From contig NZ_JACSQA010000010.1 in NCBI RefSeq assembly GCF_014836845.1, positions 1 to 64,000 of the forward strand: 64,000 nucleotides of DNA, read 5' to 3'. Made by a program: the position numbers and the translations under genes. Within the stretch, counting starts at the first letter, position 1. Every line of letters starts with the position of its first letter. Positions 22,253-32,281 of this stretch are shown one piece after another. The DNA is from Ureibacillus galli (GTDB taxonomy: Bacteria; Bacillota; Bacilli; Bacillales_A; Planococcaceae). A model generated the notes under the pieces. It saw nothing but the letters and a program-made list of their open reading frames with translations, was not told the DNA's origin and ran no database searches.

Positions 22253-23164
22253 ATGGCTACAAAAGCTGTGGAAAAAGAAGCAAAAGGCTTAGCTAAAATG
22301 GCGGAAAAAACTTGGGATTATTTTACGAGTGATGAATTGTGGGAGTTTATCATTCATGCCTCTATAAAAATTGTCATGATTCTTGTCATATCCTATATAG
22401 TCATTTTTATAGGGAAAAAGATTATAACACGAGTTTTTTCTTTAAAACTAAAAACACCAATTAATCAAAGTGAAAGACGTCAACAAACGATTATAAAATT
22501 ACTGCATAGTACATTGTCCTATTTAGTATACTTCTCAGCGATGATAGCAATTTTGTCAGCTGTTGAAATTAATATCGGCGGTTTACTTGCTGGTGCAGGG
22601 ATTGCCGGTTTAGCAATCGGGTTTGGAGCTCAAAGTTTAGTTAAGGATATTATTACTGGGTTCTTTATTATTCTTGAGGATCAATTTGGTGTAGGGGATT
22701 ATATTCGGTTAAATAATTCTGAAGGTACAGTAACCGAGATAGGGTTAAGAACTACGAAAATTTTAGGAGTTACGGGAGAACAATATATCATTCCGAATGG
22801 CCAAATTTTAGATGTTGTTAACTTCTCCGTAAATAATTCCAAAGCGATTATTGATATGCAAGTTGCCATTGATGCTGATATCGAAAAAGTAGAAAGATTA
22901 TTAACAGCTTATTTAGAAACGTTGCCTTCGAAATTTGAGGAATTAGTAGGTGTTCCGTCCTTTTTAGGTGTTCAAAATGTAGTAGGGACGGAAGTGACAA
23001 TACGTATCGTTGCAGAAACACAACCTTTACAGCACTATACAATTGCCCGTGTGATTCGACGTGATGTAAAAGAAATCTTAGACAAAAATGGAATTCCAAT
23101 GGCATATCCGAAAATGATGCTTTATGATCGTGGTAATAAAGAATCAGAAGGAGATGAGGAATAA
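22253..23164 (+). CDS. Small-conductance mechanosensitive channel (MscS family)
   Basis: A 303-residue protein with three membrane helices (about 35-60, 82-105, 112-130). TM3 is rich in Gly and Ala (GGLLAGAGIAGLAIGFGAQSLVKD), the pore-lining helix of MscS, followed by the beta domain GVGDYIRLNNSEGTVTEIGLRTT. It opens under membrane tension to release solutes. Its stop overlaps the start of the DUF951 gene by one base. B. subtilis keeps a related gene near yyaF/ychF. Confidence 0.93.
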   Translation: MATKAVEKEAKGLAKMAEKTWDYFTSDELWEFIIHASIKIVMILVISYIVIFIGKKIITRVFSLKLKTPINQSERRQQTIIKLLHSTLSYLVYFSAMIAILSAVEINIGGLLAGAGIAGLAIGFGAQSLVKDIITGFFIILEDQFGVGDYIRLNNSEGTVTEIGLRTTKILGVTGEQYIIPNGQILDVVNFSVNNSKAIIDMQVAIDADIEKVERLLTAYLETLPSKFEELVGVPSFLGVQNVVGTEVTIRIVAETQPLQHYTIARVIRRDVKEILDKNGIPMAYPKMMLYDRGNKESEGDEE

Positions 23165-23364
23165 TGGAAACAAAAGAATTTGGACTGCATGATATTGTAG
23201 AAATGAAGAAACAACATCCATGTGGAACAAATGCATGGAAAATCATTCGTATGGGAGCAGATATACGAATAAAATGCCAAGGTTGTGGTCATAGTGTGAT
23301 GATTCCTCGACGGGACTTTGGTAAGAAAATGAAAAAAATATTAGAAAAAGCAAGACAAGAGTAA
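23164..23364 (+). CDS. DUF951 family protein (YyzM-like)
   Basis: A 66-residue basic protein with HPCGTNAWKIIRMGADIRIKCQGCGHSVMIPR, a DUF951 signature including a CxxC that may bind zinc. The start is coupled to the MscS-gene stop (TAATG). The family is conserved next to ychF in Firmicutes; its function is unknown. Confidence 0.88.
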   Translation: METKEFGLHDIVEMKKQHPCGTNAWKIIRMGADIRIKCQGCGHSVMIPRRDFGKKMKKILEKARQE

Positions 23365-23474
23365 TATTTAGTGAAATAGACTTTTTCACTACTTATCCAT
23401 ATAATAAACATTGGTTTCAAAAACGAAGAAAATAAAATGGAAAAGATTGATATAAGAAAGGTCGTGTCAACCGA

Positions 23475-24575
23475 ATGTCTTTAACAGCTGGTATCGTAGG
23501 TTTACCGAACGTAGGGAAATCTACATTATTTAACGCAATTACAAAAGCGGGTGCTTTAGCAGCAAACTATCCATTCGCAACTATCGATCCTAACGTAGGA
23601 GTAGTAGAGGTACCTGATGCCCGTTTAGATAAATTAACGGAATTAGTACAACCGAAAAAAACTGTTCCGACTGCATTTGAATTTACAGATATCGCAGGAA
23701 TTGTAAAGGGAGCATCCAAAGGAGAAGGGTTAGGAAATAAATTCTTATCCCATATCCGTGAAGTAGATGCGATTTGCCAAGTTGTCCGTTGTTTTGAAGA
23801 TGAAAATATTACACACGTTTCTGGATCAGTAAATCCGATTGATGATATTGAAGTCATTAATTTAGAATTAATTTTAGCTGATATGGAATCAGTAGAAAAA
23901 CGTCTACAACGAGTTAGCAAAATGGCAAAACAAAAAGATAAGGAAGCTTTAATTGAAGAACCCGTTTTAATAAAAATTAAAGAAGCGTTAGAAATGGAAA
24001 AACCAGCGCGTTCTGTTGAATTAACGGACGATGAATTAAAAATTATTAAAGGGCTTCACCTTTTAACGATTAAACCAATGCTTTACGTAGCCAATGTATC
24101 AGAAGATGAAGTGGCAGACGCGGCAAATAATCAATACGTACAACAAGTACGTGAGTTTGCAAATGCCGAAGGGGCACAAGTCATTACAATTTGTGCTAAG
24201 ATCGAAGAAGAAATTTTAGAGTTGGACGATGAAGAAAAAGCGATGTTCCTAGAAGAGTTAGGAATTGAAGAATCCGGTTTAGATCAGTTAATTCGTGCAT
24301 CCTATGATTTACTAGGATTAGCAACTTATTTCACTGCTGGTGTACAAGAAGTACGTGCATGGACTTTCCGTAAAGGAATGAAAGCTCCACAATGTGCGGG
24401 TATTATCCACTCAGATTTTGAGCGCGGATTTATTCGTGCAGAAACAGTTGCTTATGAGGATTTAGTGGCAGCTGGTTCAATGGCAGCAGCAAAAGAAGCT
24501 GGAAAAGTGCGTTTAGAAGGAAAAGATTACGTCGTACAAGATGGCGATGTTATGCTATTCCGTTTTAATGTTTAA
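23475..24575 (+). CDS. ychF: Ribosome-binding ATPase YchF
   Basis: A 366-residue Obg-family protein known to prefer ATP. Walker A is GLPNVGKSTLFN, G3 is DIAGIVKGAS, and the expected NxxE-type specificity motif is ANVSED. The C-terminal TGS-like domain contains RAWTFRKGMKAPQCAGIIHSDFERGFIRAE. It is linked to ribosomes and stress response. It precedes rpsF-ssb-rpsR as in B. subtilis (yyaF), here with two inserted DUF3267 genes between. Confidence 0.97.
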   Translation: MSLTAGIVGLPNVGKSTLFNAITKAGALAANYPFATIDPNVGVVEVPDARLDKLTELVQPKKTVPTAFEFTDIAGIVKGASKGEGLGNKFLSHIREVDAICQVVRCFEDENITHVSGSVNPIDDIEVINLELILADMESVEKRLQRVSKMAKQKDKEALIEEPVLIKIKEALEMEKPARSVELTDDELKIIKGLHLLTIKPMLYVANVSEDEVADAANNQYVQQVREFANAEGAQVITICAKIEEEILELDDEEKAMFLEELGIEESGLDQLIRASYDLLGLATYFTAGVQEVRAWTFRKGMKAPQCAGIIHSDFERGFIRAETVAYEDLVAAGSMAAAKEAGKVRLEGKDYVVQDGDVMLFRFNV

Positions 24576-24595
24576 TCACAATATATTTGAAAAGA

Positions 24596-24627
24596 AAACC
24601 GGAGTCCAACTTAGGATTCCGGTTTTT
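24596..24627. terminator. Bidirectional terminator between ychF and a DUF3267 gene
   Basis: Stem AAAACCGGAGTCC/GGATTCCGGTTTTT serves ychF on the plus strand. Its right half lies inside the last codons of the convergent gene. Confidence 0.8.
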
Positions 24628-25171
24628 CGTCTTCTAAATAGACATAAACACTAAATTGTTCAGGCTCATCTTTTACTAACGCATCATCCGGGAAGTGTCT
24701 TAACTTATAAATACCAACAAAATTGGCCAATCCCCCTGCTATAAAAGAAGCACTAGCAAGTAATAGCGGATAACTACCAATTGCAAACCCTATCGCCAAT
24801 GGAATAATCCCTGTAAAGGAGAAAGAAGTTAGAAATATCGATTGATACTGGGCATTTTTAATTTTTTCTGTCGTTTTTGAATAAACTAACCCTTTCTCAG
24901 GATGAATGGATAAAGATAATGATTCAGGTGCAACTTTACAACGATATCGATAACCTAATAGATTTAGAATTTCATTGACGACAACTAAAAGAAGAGAAAC
25001 GACAAGATAGATGACTACCCCAAGGATAAAACCGAGTATGCTTGGAGAAAAATCTTTATGTATTACATAATTTAATACTACAAATAGAATACTTAGAATA
25101 ATTGTTAAAATGATTGTATGTTTCATAATTTTTTTTTCATTTAATGAAACAATCTTAAAATTATTTGACAT
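24611..25171 (-). CDS. DUF3267 paralogue without zinc-protease motif
   Basis: A 186-residue membrane protein with four hydrophobic segments. It aligns by eye with the next gene: similar N-terminus, a matching central segment and a C-terminal F-P-x-D-A-L-x-K-D-x-P tail. Where that protein has HEIFH, this one has N66-E-I-L-N70, so both metal-binding histidines are lost. It is probably a non-catalytic paralogue from tandem duplication. Function unknown. Confidence 0.75.
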   Translation of the reverse strand: MSNNFKIVSLNEKKIMKHTIILTIILSILFVVLNYVIHKDFSPSILGFILGVVIYLVVSLLLVVVNEILNLLGYRYRCKVAPESLSLSIHPEKGLVYSKTTEKIKNAQYQSIFLTSFSFTGIIPLAIGFAIGSYPLLLASASFIAGGLANFVGIYKLRHFPDDALVKDEPEQFSVYVYLEDEKPES

Positions 25172-25185
25172 AGTTCACCTCTATT

Positions 25186-25719
25186 TTAATCATTATATAC
25201 ATAAAGCCTCGGAAGCTTTGGATCATCTTTTATTAAGGCATCTTTTGGGAATTTACGCAATTCCTTATACATATAAAAATCACCTACTGCTCCAGCTATG
25301 AGTATAGCTCCTAATAGAACAAACATAGAAGAGTTAAAGAAAAAACCGATTAATGTAGGAATGACACCTGTTGTCCAAAAGGGTAACAATAATGCTTTTT
25401 TCATTTCATTATTTTTTAAAGGAACAGACGTTGTAGCATAGGCAATACCAAGTTTTAAATTAACACCATAATCTAGTTGTTTAAATTGGATTTTCCCAAA
25501 AATCATAAATCCGATCAAATGAAATATTTCATGAAGAACGATTAGTGCAAAGTAGTAAACGATAAAAAGAAAAATATCCAAAAAAGTAAAAGAAAATGAT
25601 GATTGTTGATGAAGATAACTATTTCCAACGAAAAATAGGACACACAAAAGGAATGTTAACCATAAATTCATTTTCGTTATGGCTTTCATATCAAGCTCAA
25701 TTATTTTTGGTTCAGACAT
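25186..25719 (-). CDS. DUF3267 putative zinc metalloprotease
   Basis: A 177-residue membrane protein. HEIFH (63-67) inside a hydrophobic segment (ALIVLHEIFHLIGF) fits the zincin-like DUF3267 family. Membrane segments lie at about 18-32, 45-70, 108-125 and 127-150. The ATG follows GAGAGGAGAGGTAAC-type sequence. It heads a leftward pair with the degenerate paralogue 14 bp downstream, inserted between ychF and rpsF. The substrate is unknown. Confidence 0.78.
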   Translation of the reverse strand: MSEPKIIELDMKAITKMNLWLTFLLCVLFFVGNSYLHQQSSFSFTFLDIFLFIVYYFALIVLHEIFHLIGFMIFGKIQFKQLDYGVNLKLGIAYATTSVPLKNNEMKKALLLPFWTTGVIPTLIGFFFNSSMFVLLGAILIAGAVGDFYMYKELRKFPKDALIKDDPKLPRLYVYND

Positions 25720-25785
25720 GTTACCTCTCCTCTCTAGCTACCATTATAATCGGTTCAAATCTTAATTTGGAAGTATTTATATTTG

Positions 25786-25865
25786 TTGCATGAATATTTG
25801 AAGTGTGGTACAATTCTCAGATGTGAGTATATAATACTTACTCCTTGCTCTCTTAATAGGAGAGC
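25786..25865 (+). promoter_or_regulatory. rpsF promoter and leader hairpin
   Basis: -35 TTGCAT (25786-25791) and -10 TACAAT (25809-25814) have 17-nt spacing. The leader contains a hairpin GCTCTC/GAGAGC (25847-25865) before the AAGGAGGTG ribosome-binding site. Autoregulation of rpsF leaders by S6-S18 is known in other bacteria, but I do not see that motif's bulged CCG clearly here. Confidence 0.7.
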
Positions 25866-25891
25866 CCAAGTCCATAAGGAGGTGCAAAATA

Positions 25892-26179
25892 ATGAAAAAG
25901 TATGAAATAATGTACATCGTTCGTCCGAACATTGAAGACGAAGCGAAAAAAGCATTAGTAGAACGCTTCAATGAAGTTTTATCTTCAAATGGCGCTGAAA
26001 TCATCGAGTCTAAAGAGTGGGGCAAACGCCGTTTAGCTTATGAAATCAACGACTTCCGTGAAGGTTACTACCAAATCGTAAAAGCTAACGCTGGTTCAGA
26101 AGCTATTAACGAGTTCACTCGTTTAGCGAACATTAGCGAAGACATTATTCGTCACATGGCTGTACGTGAAGAAGAATAA
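25892..26179 (+). CDS. rpsF: 30S ribosomal protein S6
   Basis: A 95-residue protein: [20 protein letters not shown], then [19 protein letters not shown], the S6 signature. It binds the central domain of 16S rRNA together with S18, encoded two genes downstream. AAGGAGGTG precedes the ATG. Confidence 0.98.
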   Translation: MKKYEIMYIVRPNIEDEAKKALVERFNEVLSSNGAEIIESKEWGKRRLAYEINDFREGYYQIVKANAGSEAINEFTRLANISEDIIRHMAVREEE

Positions 26180-26226
26180 TTTTAACATTTAACTTTAACT
26201 AAAATGCTGAAAAGGAGGTTGAAATT

Positions 26227-26790
26227 GTGATAAACCGTGTCGTATTAGTTGGAAGACTAACGAAAGATCCAGAGCTTCGCTACACACCGAGTGGCGTTCC
26301 GATGACTCGTTTTACAATCGCTGTAAATAGAACATTTTCGAACCAACAAGGTGAACGTGAAGCAGACTTTATCGGATGTATTGCTTGGCGAAAACAGGCC
26401 GAAAACTTAGCAAACTTCATGAAAAAAGGAAGTTTGGTTGGTGTTGAAGGTCGTATTCAAACAGGTAGCTTCGAAGGTCAAGATGGAAAACGTGTTTACA
26501 CAACAGATGTTGTAGCGGATTCGGTACAATTTTTAGAACCGCGAAACACTGGTGGAGCTGGTATGCCAAATCAACAGTATGGAGGGCGACCACAATATGG
26601 AGGGAACCAACCTGCATATAGTACAAGCCAACCAAACCAACAATTTGGAAGCGCGGAGCAAGATCCATTTGCTTCATACCCACAAGCTCAACCTTCTGGG
26701 AATCAGCAAAACTATACACGTGTAGATGAGGACCCGTTTGCGTCGAGCAAAGGTCCAATTGAAGTTTCTGAAGACGATTTACCGTTCTAA
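26227..26790 (+). CDS. ssb: Single-stranded DNA-binding protein
   Basis: A 187-residue protein starting at GTG after AAAGGAGG. The OB fold spans about 1-105 ([35 protein letters not shown]). A Gly/Gln/Pro-rich flexible linker spans 112-175, and the acidic C-terminal tip EDDLPF recruits replication and repair partners. It is in the conserved rpsF-ssb-rpsR operon. Confidence 0.98.
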   Translation: MINRVVLVGRLTKDPELRYTPSGVPMTRFTIAVNRTFSNQQGEREADFIGCIAWRKQAENLANFMKKGSLVGVEGRIQTGSFEGQDGKRVYTTDVVADSVQFLEPRNTGGAGMPNQQYGGRPQYGGNQPAYSTSQPNQQFGSAEQDPFASYPQAQPSGNQQNYTRVDEDPFASSKGPIEVSEDDLPF

Positions 26791-26825
26791 TAGAGACAAA
26801 AAACTAAAAAAGGAGGAACATCGAA

Positions 26826-27062
26826 ATGGCACAACGTCGCGGAGGCCGCAAACGCCGTAAAGTTTGTTACTTCACTTCTAACAATATTACGCACATCGAC
26901 TACAAAGATGTAGATCTACTTAAAAAGTTCATTTCTGAACGTGGTAAAATTCTTCCACGTCGCGTAACTGGTACAAGTGCAAAATACCAACGTAAATTAA
27001 CATCAGCTATTAAACGTGCTCGTATTATGGCACTTCTTCCATTCGTAGCTGAAGATAAATAA
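26826..27062 (+). CDS. rpsR: 30S ribosomal protein S18
   Basis: A 78-residue basic protein. [38 protein letters not shown] is the S18 signature. It partners S6. AAAGGAGG precedes the ATG. Confidence 0.98.
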   Translation: MAQRRGGRKRRKVCYFTSNNITHIDYKDVDLLKKFISERGKILPRRVTGTSAKYQRKLTSAIKRARIMALLPFVAEDK

Positions 27063-27106
27063 GATTAAATTTAATTCTTACACTAGTAAGATTAGATGAT
27101 AATTCA

Positions 27107-27148
27107 AAAAGTCGACAAAATCATAATTTGGTTTTGTCGACTTTTTTT
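27107..27148 (+). terminator. rpsR operon terminator
   Basis: Stem AAAGTCGACAAAA/TTTTGTCGACTTT followed by T residues. Confidence 0.9.
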
Positions 27149-27322
27149 GTAATAATCCATGTTTTTTATTAATCGATGAATTTAGCAATTGTTAGCCGCC
27201 TATTGAATAATTTAGTATATTAAGACTTTTACCGCCTTTCTGCATTTTTGTCCAATAGCTAAAAAGATGATACAATATACGAATGAACAGGATTATTTGA
27301 TTTCATAAAAGGAAGGTTATAA

Positions 27323-28267
27323 ATGCCGAATAATCAAACTAAAAGGATTGCTCATGGTGCAATGATGATTGCGCTATTTACAATTTTAATTGCAATAGCC
27401 ATATATGTACCAGTTCTTAATCTCATTGCTATGCTTTTCGCACCACTTCCACTAGCTTGGTATAGTGCAAAATACGACCGAAGTTCCTCCGTTTTAGTAG
27501 CGGTATTAGGATGTATAATTCCATTCTTTTTTGGAGGGTTATTAGCTTTACCCTTTTCACTCATCTTTGCAGCTATTGGCGTTGTAATGGGTGATGCACT
27601 ACGCTTAAAGAGAAGTAAAGTATTTTTATTGATGTCCACTGGGGTAACAATACTAATTACTTTTGCTATAGAATATCTTATTTCAATAAAATTGTTAGAA
27701 ACAGACTTCATTAAAGAGTTCATGGAATTTATGCGGGAAAATTATTCCCAAGCGATGACCCTTTCTGAAAGTTTAAATGGGCAACAATCAGCAATAACTG
27801 CTGATATGATGAATGTCATGTTTGAAACGATGGAAACAGTAATCCCTGCTTCGATTACATTAGGTGTCTTTCTTTTTGCCTTTATTATTATAACGATTAA
27901 CTTACCGTTGTTAAAACGTTTTGGAGTGAATGTACCGAAATTTAATGCATTTAAAGATATGCGTTTGCCGAGGGCTGTATTATGGTATTACTTAATCGTA
28001 CTATCGATTAACCTATTCCTTTCGCCTGAACCAGGTACAGCACTTTTTGTGATTTGTTTAAATTTTTCAATAGTGTTATGGATACTATTAACATTACAAG
28101 GTATTTCATTTGTACACTTTTGCTTGGATGCATACGGTTCTCCGAGCTTTTTAAAAGTGTTAATTACAATCATGGCAATTCCGTTGTATTCTTACTTCGT
28201 ATTAATCGGAATTGTCGATTTAGGTTTTGACATTCGGTCATTTGTCAAAGGTAAGATTCAGAAGTAG
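27323..28267 (+). CDS. yybS: DUF2232 membrane protein YybS
   Basis: A 314-residue protein with about eight hydrophobic segments from residue 13 on and no catalytic motif. It starts with AAGGAAGG before the ATG and lies directly upstream of gdpP, the position of yybS in B. subtilis. The family resembles small-molecule transport components, but no substrate is established. Confidence 0.88.
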   Translation: MPNNQTKRIAHGAMMIALFTILIAIAIYVPVLNLIAMLFAPLPLAWYSAKYDRSSSVLVAVLGCIIPFFFGGLLALPFSLIFAAIGVVMGDALRLKRSKVFLLMSTGVTILITFAIEYLISIKLLETDFIKEFMEFMRENYSQAMTLSESLNGQQSAITADMMNVMFETMETVIPASITLGVFLFAFIIITINLPLLKRFGVNVPKFNAFKDMRLPRAVLWYYLIVLSINLFLSPEPGTALFVICLNFSIVLWILLTLQGISFVHFCLDAYGSPSFLKVLITIMAIPLYSYFVLIGIVDLGFDIRSFVKGKIQK

Positions 28268-28279
28268 GGAGCTGATAAA

Positions 28280-30253
28280 ATGGATACTTATAGGAAGCGA
28301 ATTATTCGACATCCTCTTATGTATCTAACGATGATTGGCTTATTAGGTGCTATTCTATTGCTCTTTTGGCATGTTTGGGCAGGATTAGTCTATGCACTAG
28401 TTACAACCATCGGGTTAATATATGCGTGGCGATTTGAAAAAATTACCTTTGAGCATACAGAAAAGCATATAGAATCTCTGTCGTTCCGAATGAAAAAAGT
28501 AGGTTCGGAAGCCCTTCTTGAAATGCCAATCGGGATATTGCTTGTGAACGAAAAGTTTATCATTGAATGGGCGAACCCTTATATGTCTGAAATTGTGGAC
28601 GATGGCACACTAATAGGAGAAGAAATGTTTGTTCTCTCTGATGATTTATATAATCTTACAAAATCAGATGAAAAACGTGAACAGACAGTAACGATTGATG
28701 ATCGGAAATATAAAGTGGTTTATAAACAAGAAGAAAGACTACTATATTTCTTTGACGTAACAGAGCAATTAAAGATCCAATCTCAATATTTTGAAGATCG
28801 TACAGTTATTGCGATTCTTTTTATAGATAATTATGATGAGTTAACCCAAGGAATGGATGACCAATCAAGAAGTTTAACAAATACGATTGTAACGTCCATT
28901 ATTAATGATTGGGCATTTGCACACGGCATATTTGCAAGACGGATATCGTCGGACCGTTTTTTAGCTGTTTTAAATGAATCGATTTTAAGTGAATTAGAAA
29001 AGAAGAAGTTTTCTATTTTAGATGACATACGTGAAAAAACAGCACAGAAAAACTTGTCTCTAACTTTAAGTATCGGGGTTGGAGCAGGCTCCTCTTCCCT
29101 TATTAAACTCGGGGAATTAGCTCAATCCAGTTTAGACTTAGTGTTAGGTCGTGGTGGTGACCAAGTGGCTATTAAACAGCCTAATGGGAAACTTAAATTT
29201 TATGGTGGGAAAACAAACCCGGTAGAAAAACGAACAAGAGTCCGGGCACGCGTTATTTCCCATGCGTTACAAGATTTAATTATTGAAAGTGATCAAGTGT
29301 TCGTGATGGGACATAAAAATCCTGATATGGATGCAATTGGAGCCGCAATTGGTGTTCGGAAAATGGCTCAAAAAAATAAAGTAGATGGTTTTGTCGTAAT
29401 TGATTTTAATGAGCTGAATGGAAGCGTTAGTCGCTTAATGGATGAGATTGAGGAAAACTCTGATATTTACAAGTATTTCATTACACCGGATGAAGCTCTG
29501 TCTACTATGACAGAGAAATCGTTAGTAATCGTTGTAGATACCCATAAACCGAGTCTTGTTATTGATGACCGTTTATTAAATAAATCAGAAAAAGTTGTTG
29601 TGATTGACCACCATAGACGGGGAGAAGAGTTTATTCAAAACCCAACGTTAGTTTATATGGAACCATATGCTTCCTCTACAGCTGAATTAGTAACCGAGTT
29701 ACTAGAATATCAACCTGAAGAGGAGAAACTAACGAAACTTGAAGCGACGTCCCTTTTATCGGGAATTATTGTTGATACGAAAAGTTTCACTTTGCGTACA
29801 GGAGCACGTACGTTTGAAGCAGCATCCTATTTAAGAACATATGGTGCAGATACGATTCTCGTTCAACAATTACTTAAAGAAGATATTGATACGTATATTG
29901 AACGTTCGAAAATTATACAGACAGTAGAATTTATACATCCAGGTGTTGCAGTAGCATGCGGAGAGAGAAATAAACAATACGATTCTGTATTAATTGCACA
30001 AACGGCAGATATTTTATTAACAATGAAAGATGTATCTGCATCCTTCGTTATTGCCCATCGCTCAGACGGTTTAATTGGAATTAGCGCACGTTCGCTAGGA
30101 GATATTAACGTTCAATTAGTAATGGAAAATCTCGGCGGTGGCGGTCATTTAACAAATGCCGCTTGTCAAATTGATGCAGAGACAATCGATGAAGCAGTCA
30201 TGCTATTAAGGAAAGCAATTATAGAGACATTGGAAGGGAGTAATGAAGAATGA
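28280..30253 (+). CDS. gdpP: Cyclic-di-AMP phosphodiesterase GdpP
   Basis: A 657-residue protein. Two membrane helices (about 13-50) are followed by a PAS-like heme domain (about 85-150) and a degenerate GGDEF domain (about 170-300). The DHH/DHHA1 catalytic module follows: [29 protein letters not shown] and [12 protein letters not shown] are intact. It hydrolyses c-di-AMP to pApA and so affects osmotic control, wall integrity and beta-lactam tolerance. Its stop overlaps rplI by four bases. Confidence 0.97.
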   Translation: MDTYRKRIIRHPLMYLTMIGLLGAILLLFWHVWAGLVYALVTTIGLIYAWRFEKITFEHTEKHIESLSFRMKKVGSEALLEMPIGILLVNEKFIIEWANPYMSEIVDDGTLIGEEMFVLSDDLYNLTKSDEKREQTVTIDDRKYKVVYKQEERLLYFFDVTEQLKIQSQYFEDRTVIAILFIDNYDELTQGMDDQSRSLTNTIVTSIINDWAFAHGIFARRISSDRFLAVLNESILSELEKKKFSILDDIREKTAQKNLSLTLSIGVGAGSSSLIKLGELAQSSLDLVLGRGGDQVAIKQPNGKLKFYGGKTNPVEKRTRVRARVISHALQDLIIESDQVFVMGHKNPDMDAIGAAIGVRKMAQKNKVDGFVVIDFNELNGSVSRLMDEIEENSDIYKYFITPDEALSTMTEKSLVIVVDTHKPSLVIDDRLLNKSEKVVVIDHHRRGEEFIQNPTLVYMEPYASSTAELVTELLEYQPEEEKLTKLEATSLLSGIIVDTKSFTLRTGARTFEAASYLRTYGADTILVQQLLKEDIDTYIERSKIIQTVEFIHPGVAVACGERNKQYDSVLIAQTADILLTMKDVSASFVIAHRSDGLIGISARSLGDINVQLVMENLGGGGHLTNAACQIDAETIDEAVMLLRKAIIETLEGSNEE

Positions 30254-30696
30254 AAGTAGTATTTCTAAAAGATGTTAAAGGTAAAGGGAAAAAAGGCGAA
30301 ATAAAAAACGTTGCAGACGGGTACGCACATAACTTCTTAATTAAAAACGGTTACGCTGTGGAAGCAACGAAACAAGCAATGAGCCAATTAGAGGGGCAAA
30401 AGAAATTAGAAGAAAAAAATGCTGCAGCTGAATTAGAAGCAGCAAAAAACTTAAAAGAACAACTAGAAAAAATGGAAGTTGAAATTAAAGCGAAAGCTGG
30501 AGAAGGCGGTAGACTATTCGGTTCCATTTCAACAAAACAAATTGCGGAAGCACTTCAAAAAAAACACGGTATTAAAATTGATAAACGTAAAATGGAAAGC
30601 GAAGGAATTCGTTCATTAGGTTATACAAATGTACCAGTTAAACTACATCCAGAAGTAAAAGCAACATTAAAAGTGCACGTGGTTGAAGAGGCATAA
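30250..30696 (+). CDS. rplI: 50S ribosomal protein L9
   Basis: A 148-residue protein with the L9 N-terminal domain [31 protein letters not shown], a long charged connecting helix (about 40-75), and a C-terminal rRNA-binding domain. The ATGA overlap shows coupling to gdpP. The helicase gene follows six bases after its stop. Confidence 0.98.
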   Translation: MKVVFLKDVKGKGKKGEIKNVADGYAHNFLIKNGYAVEATKQAMSQLEGQKKLEEKNAAAELEAAKNLKEQLEKMEVEIKAKAGEGGRLFGSISTKQIAEALQKKHGIKIDKRKMESEGIRSLGYTNVPVKLHPEVKATLKVHVVEEA

Positions 30697-30702
30697 GGAG
30701 AG

Positions 30703-32067
30703 ATGTCTATGAACGATTCCGTTTTGGACCGCGTTCCACCGCATAACCATGAAGCAGAACAATCGGTTATCGGTGCGATATTTCTTGAACCACAGAGCTT
30801 AATTACAGCATCAGAAATTTTAATACCGGATGATTTTTATCGCATTGCCCATAAAAAAATCTTCCAAACGATGTTGGACTTAAGCGATCAAGGAAAAGCG
30901 ATAGATGTTGTTACAGTTACAGAAGAACTTTCAGTAAAAAAGGAATTGGAAGATGTAGGTGGGCTCTCTTACTTAACAGAGCTTGCTAACGCCGTTCCAA
31001 CTGCTGCAAACATTGCCTACTATGCAAAAATTGTAGAAGAAAAGGCGCTTTTACGCCGTTTAATTCGTGTAGCTACAAAAATTGTAGAAGATGGCTATAC
31101 ACGAGAAGATGAAGTTGAAGCCCTTTTAGCAGATGCTGAAAAGAAAGTTATGGAAGTAGCCAATCGTAAAAATGCAGGGGATTTCAAGCATGTAAAAGAC
31201 GTGCTCGTGCAAACCTATGACAATATCGAACAGCTTCAATTCCGTGACGGAGATGTAACTGGTATTCCTACCGGCTTTAATGATTTAGACCGTATGACAG
31301 CTGGATTCCAACGAAATGACTTAATTATCGTTGCTGCACGTCCATCCGTTGGTAAAACAGCCTTTGCATTAAATATTGCACAAAATGTTGCCATCAAAGC
31401 CCGTGAAAACGTAGCAATCTTCTCTCTGGAGATGGGTGCCGAGCAGCTAGTGATGCGTTTGCTTTGTGCAGAAGGAAATATTGATGCCCAAACTTTACGT
31501 ACCGGTGCGCTTACTGCAGATGACTGGAGCAAATTAACAATGGCTATGGGTAGTTTATCGAATTCTGGTATTTATATTGATGATACGCCTGGTTTACGTA
31601 TTAATGAAATCCGTGCAAAATGTCGTCGACTAGCTCAAGAACATGGATTAGGAATGATCTTAATCGATTACTTACAATTAATCCAAGGGAGCGGTCGAAG
31701 TGGCGAAAACCGTCAACAAGAAGTATCCGAAATCTCTCGTTCATTAAAAGCCCTTGCTCGTGAATTAAAAGTTCCGGTTATTGCTTTATCACAGTTATCT
31801 CGTGGTGTTGAGCAACGTCAAGATAAACGCCCTATGATGAGTGATATACGTGAATCCGGAAGTATTGAGCAAGATGCCGATATCGTAGCGTTCTTGTATC
31901 GTGATGACTATTACGATAAAGAATCAGAAAACAAAAATATGATTGAAATCATCATTGCGAAGCAACGTAATGGTCCTACAGGTACGGTTACTCTCGCATT
32001 TAAAAAAGAGTTTAATAAATTTATTAACATCGACTGGTCTCAACATCCTATGCCAGTCAATGCTTAA
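30703..32067 (+). CDS. dnaC: Replicative DNA helicase (DnaB family)
   Basis: A 454-residue hexameric helicase, named DnaC in Bacillus and DnaB elsewhere. The N-terminal domain (PPHNHEAEQSVIGAIFLEP) is joined by a linker to a RecA-like motor with Walker A ARPSVGKTAFALNIA, Walker B MILIDYLQLI and DnaB motif DIRESGSIEQDADIV. AAGGAGAG precedes ATG. The operon is yybS-gdpP-rplI-dnaC. Confidence 0.97.
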   Translation: MSMNDSVLDRVPPHNHEAEQSVIGAIFLEPQSLITASEILIPDDFYRIAHKKIFQTMLDLSDQGKAIDVVTVTEELSVKKELEDVGGLSYLTELANAVPTAANIAYYAKIVEEKALLRRLIRVATKIVEDGYTREDEVEALLADAEKKVMEVANRKNAGDFKHVKDVLVQTYDNIEQLQFRDGDVTGIPTGFNDLDRMTAGFQRNDLIIVAARPSVGKTAFALNIAQNVAIKARENVAIFSLEMGAEQLVMRLLCAEGNIDAQTLRTGALTADDWSKLTMAMGSLSNSGIYIDDTPGLRINEIRAKCRRLAQEHGLGMILIDYLQLIQGSGRSGENRQQEVSEISRSLKALARELKVPVIALSQLSRGVEQRQDKRPMMSDIRESGSIEQDADIVAFLYRDDYYDKESENKNMIEIIIAKQRNGPTGTVTLAFKKEFNKFINIDWSQHPMPVNA

Positions 32068-32092
32068 CCTAACATCTATTAATCTATTTCAG

Positions 32093-32140
32093 AACACGAA
32101 CAATTAGTAATTTTAAATTATTATTTGTTCGTGTTTTTTC
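32093..32140. promoter_or_regulatory. Putative PurR operator (paired PurBoxes), also the dnaC terminator
   Basis: AACACGAACAATTAG (32093-32107) and ATTTGTTCGTGTT (32123-32135) form an inverted repeat resembling the paired PurBoxes (CGAAC/GTTCG cores) that Bacillus PurR binds upstream of pur genes. It lies just upstream of the purA -35. The hairpin plus trailing T-run also looks like the terminator of the helicase operon. Confidence 0.6.
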
Positions 32141-32150
32141 TTATTCTCCA

Positions 32151-32180
32151 TTGACTTCTACTAGTTGTCACTGTTACAAT
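32151..32180 (+). promoter_or_regulatory. purA promoter
   Basis: -35 TTGACT (32151-32156) and -10 TACAAT (32175-32180), spacing 18 nt. Confidence 0.7.
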
Positions 32181-32249
32181 AGTTCTGTTTGATAAAATGA
32201 ATTTTTTAATAGTGGGTAAAATAATAATAACCCATGTTAAGAGGAGAAA

Positions 32250-32265
32250 AGACGCACTCGCGTCT
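32250..32265 (+). promoter_or_regulatory. Small hairpin next to the purA ribosome-binding site
   Basis: AGACGC-ACTC-GCGTCT is a perfect six-base-pair hairpin ending three bases before the CGGAGGTG ribosome-binding site. It could stabilise the 5' leader or tune translation. Confidence 0.5.
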
Positions 32266-32281
32266 AGCGGAGGTGCTGGTT

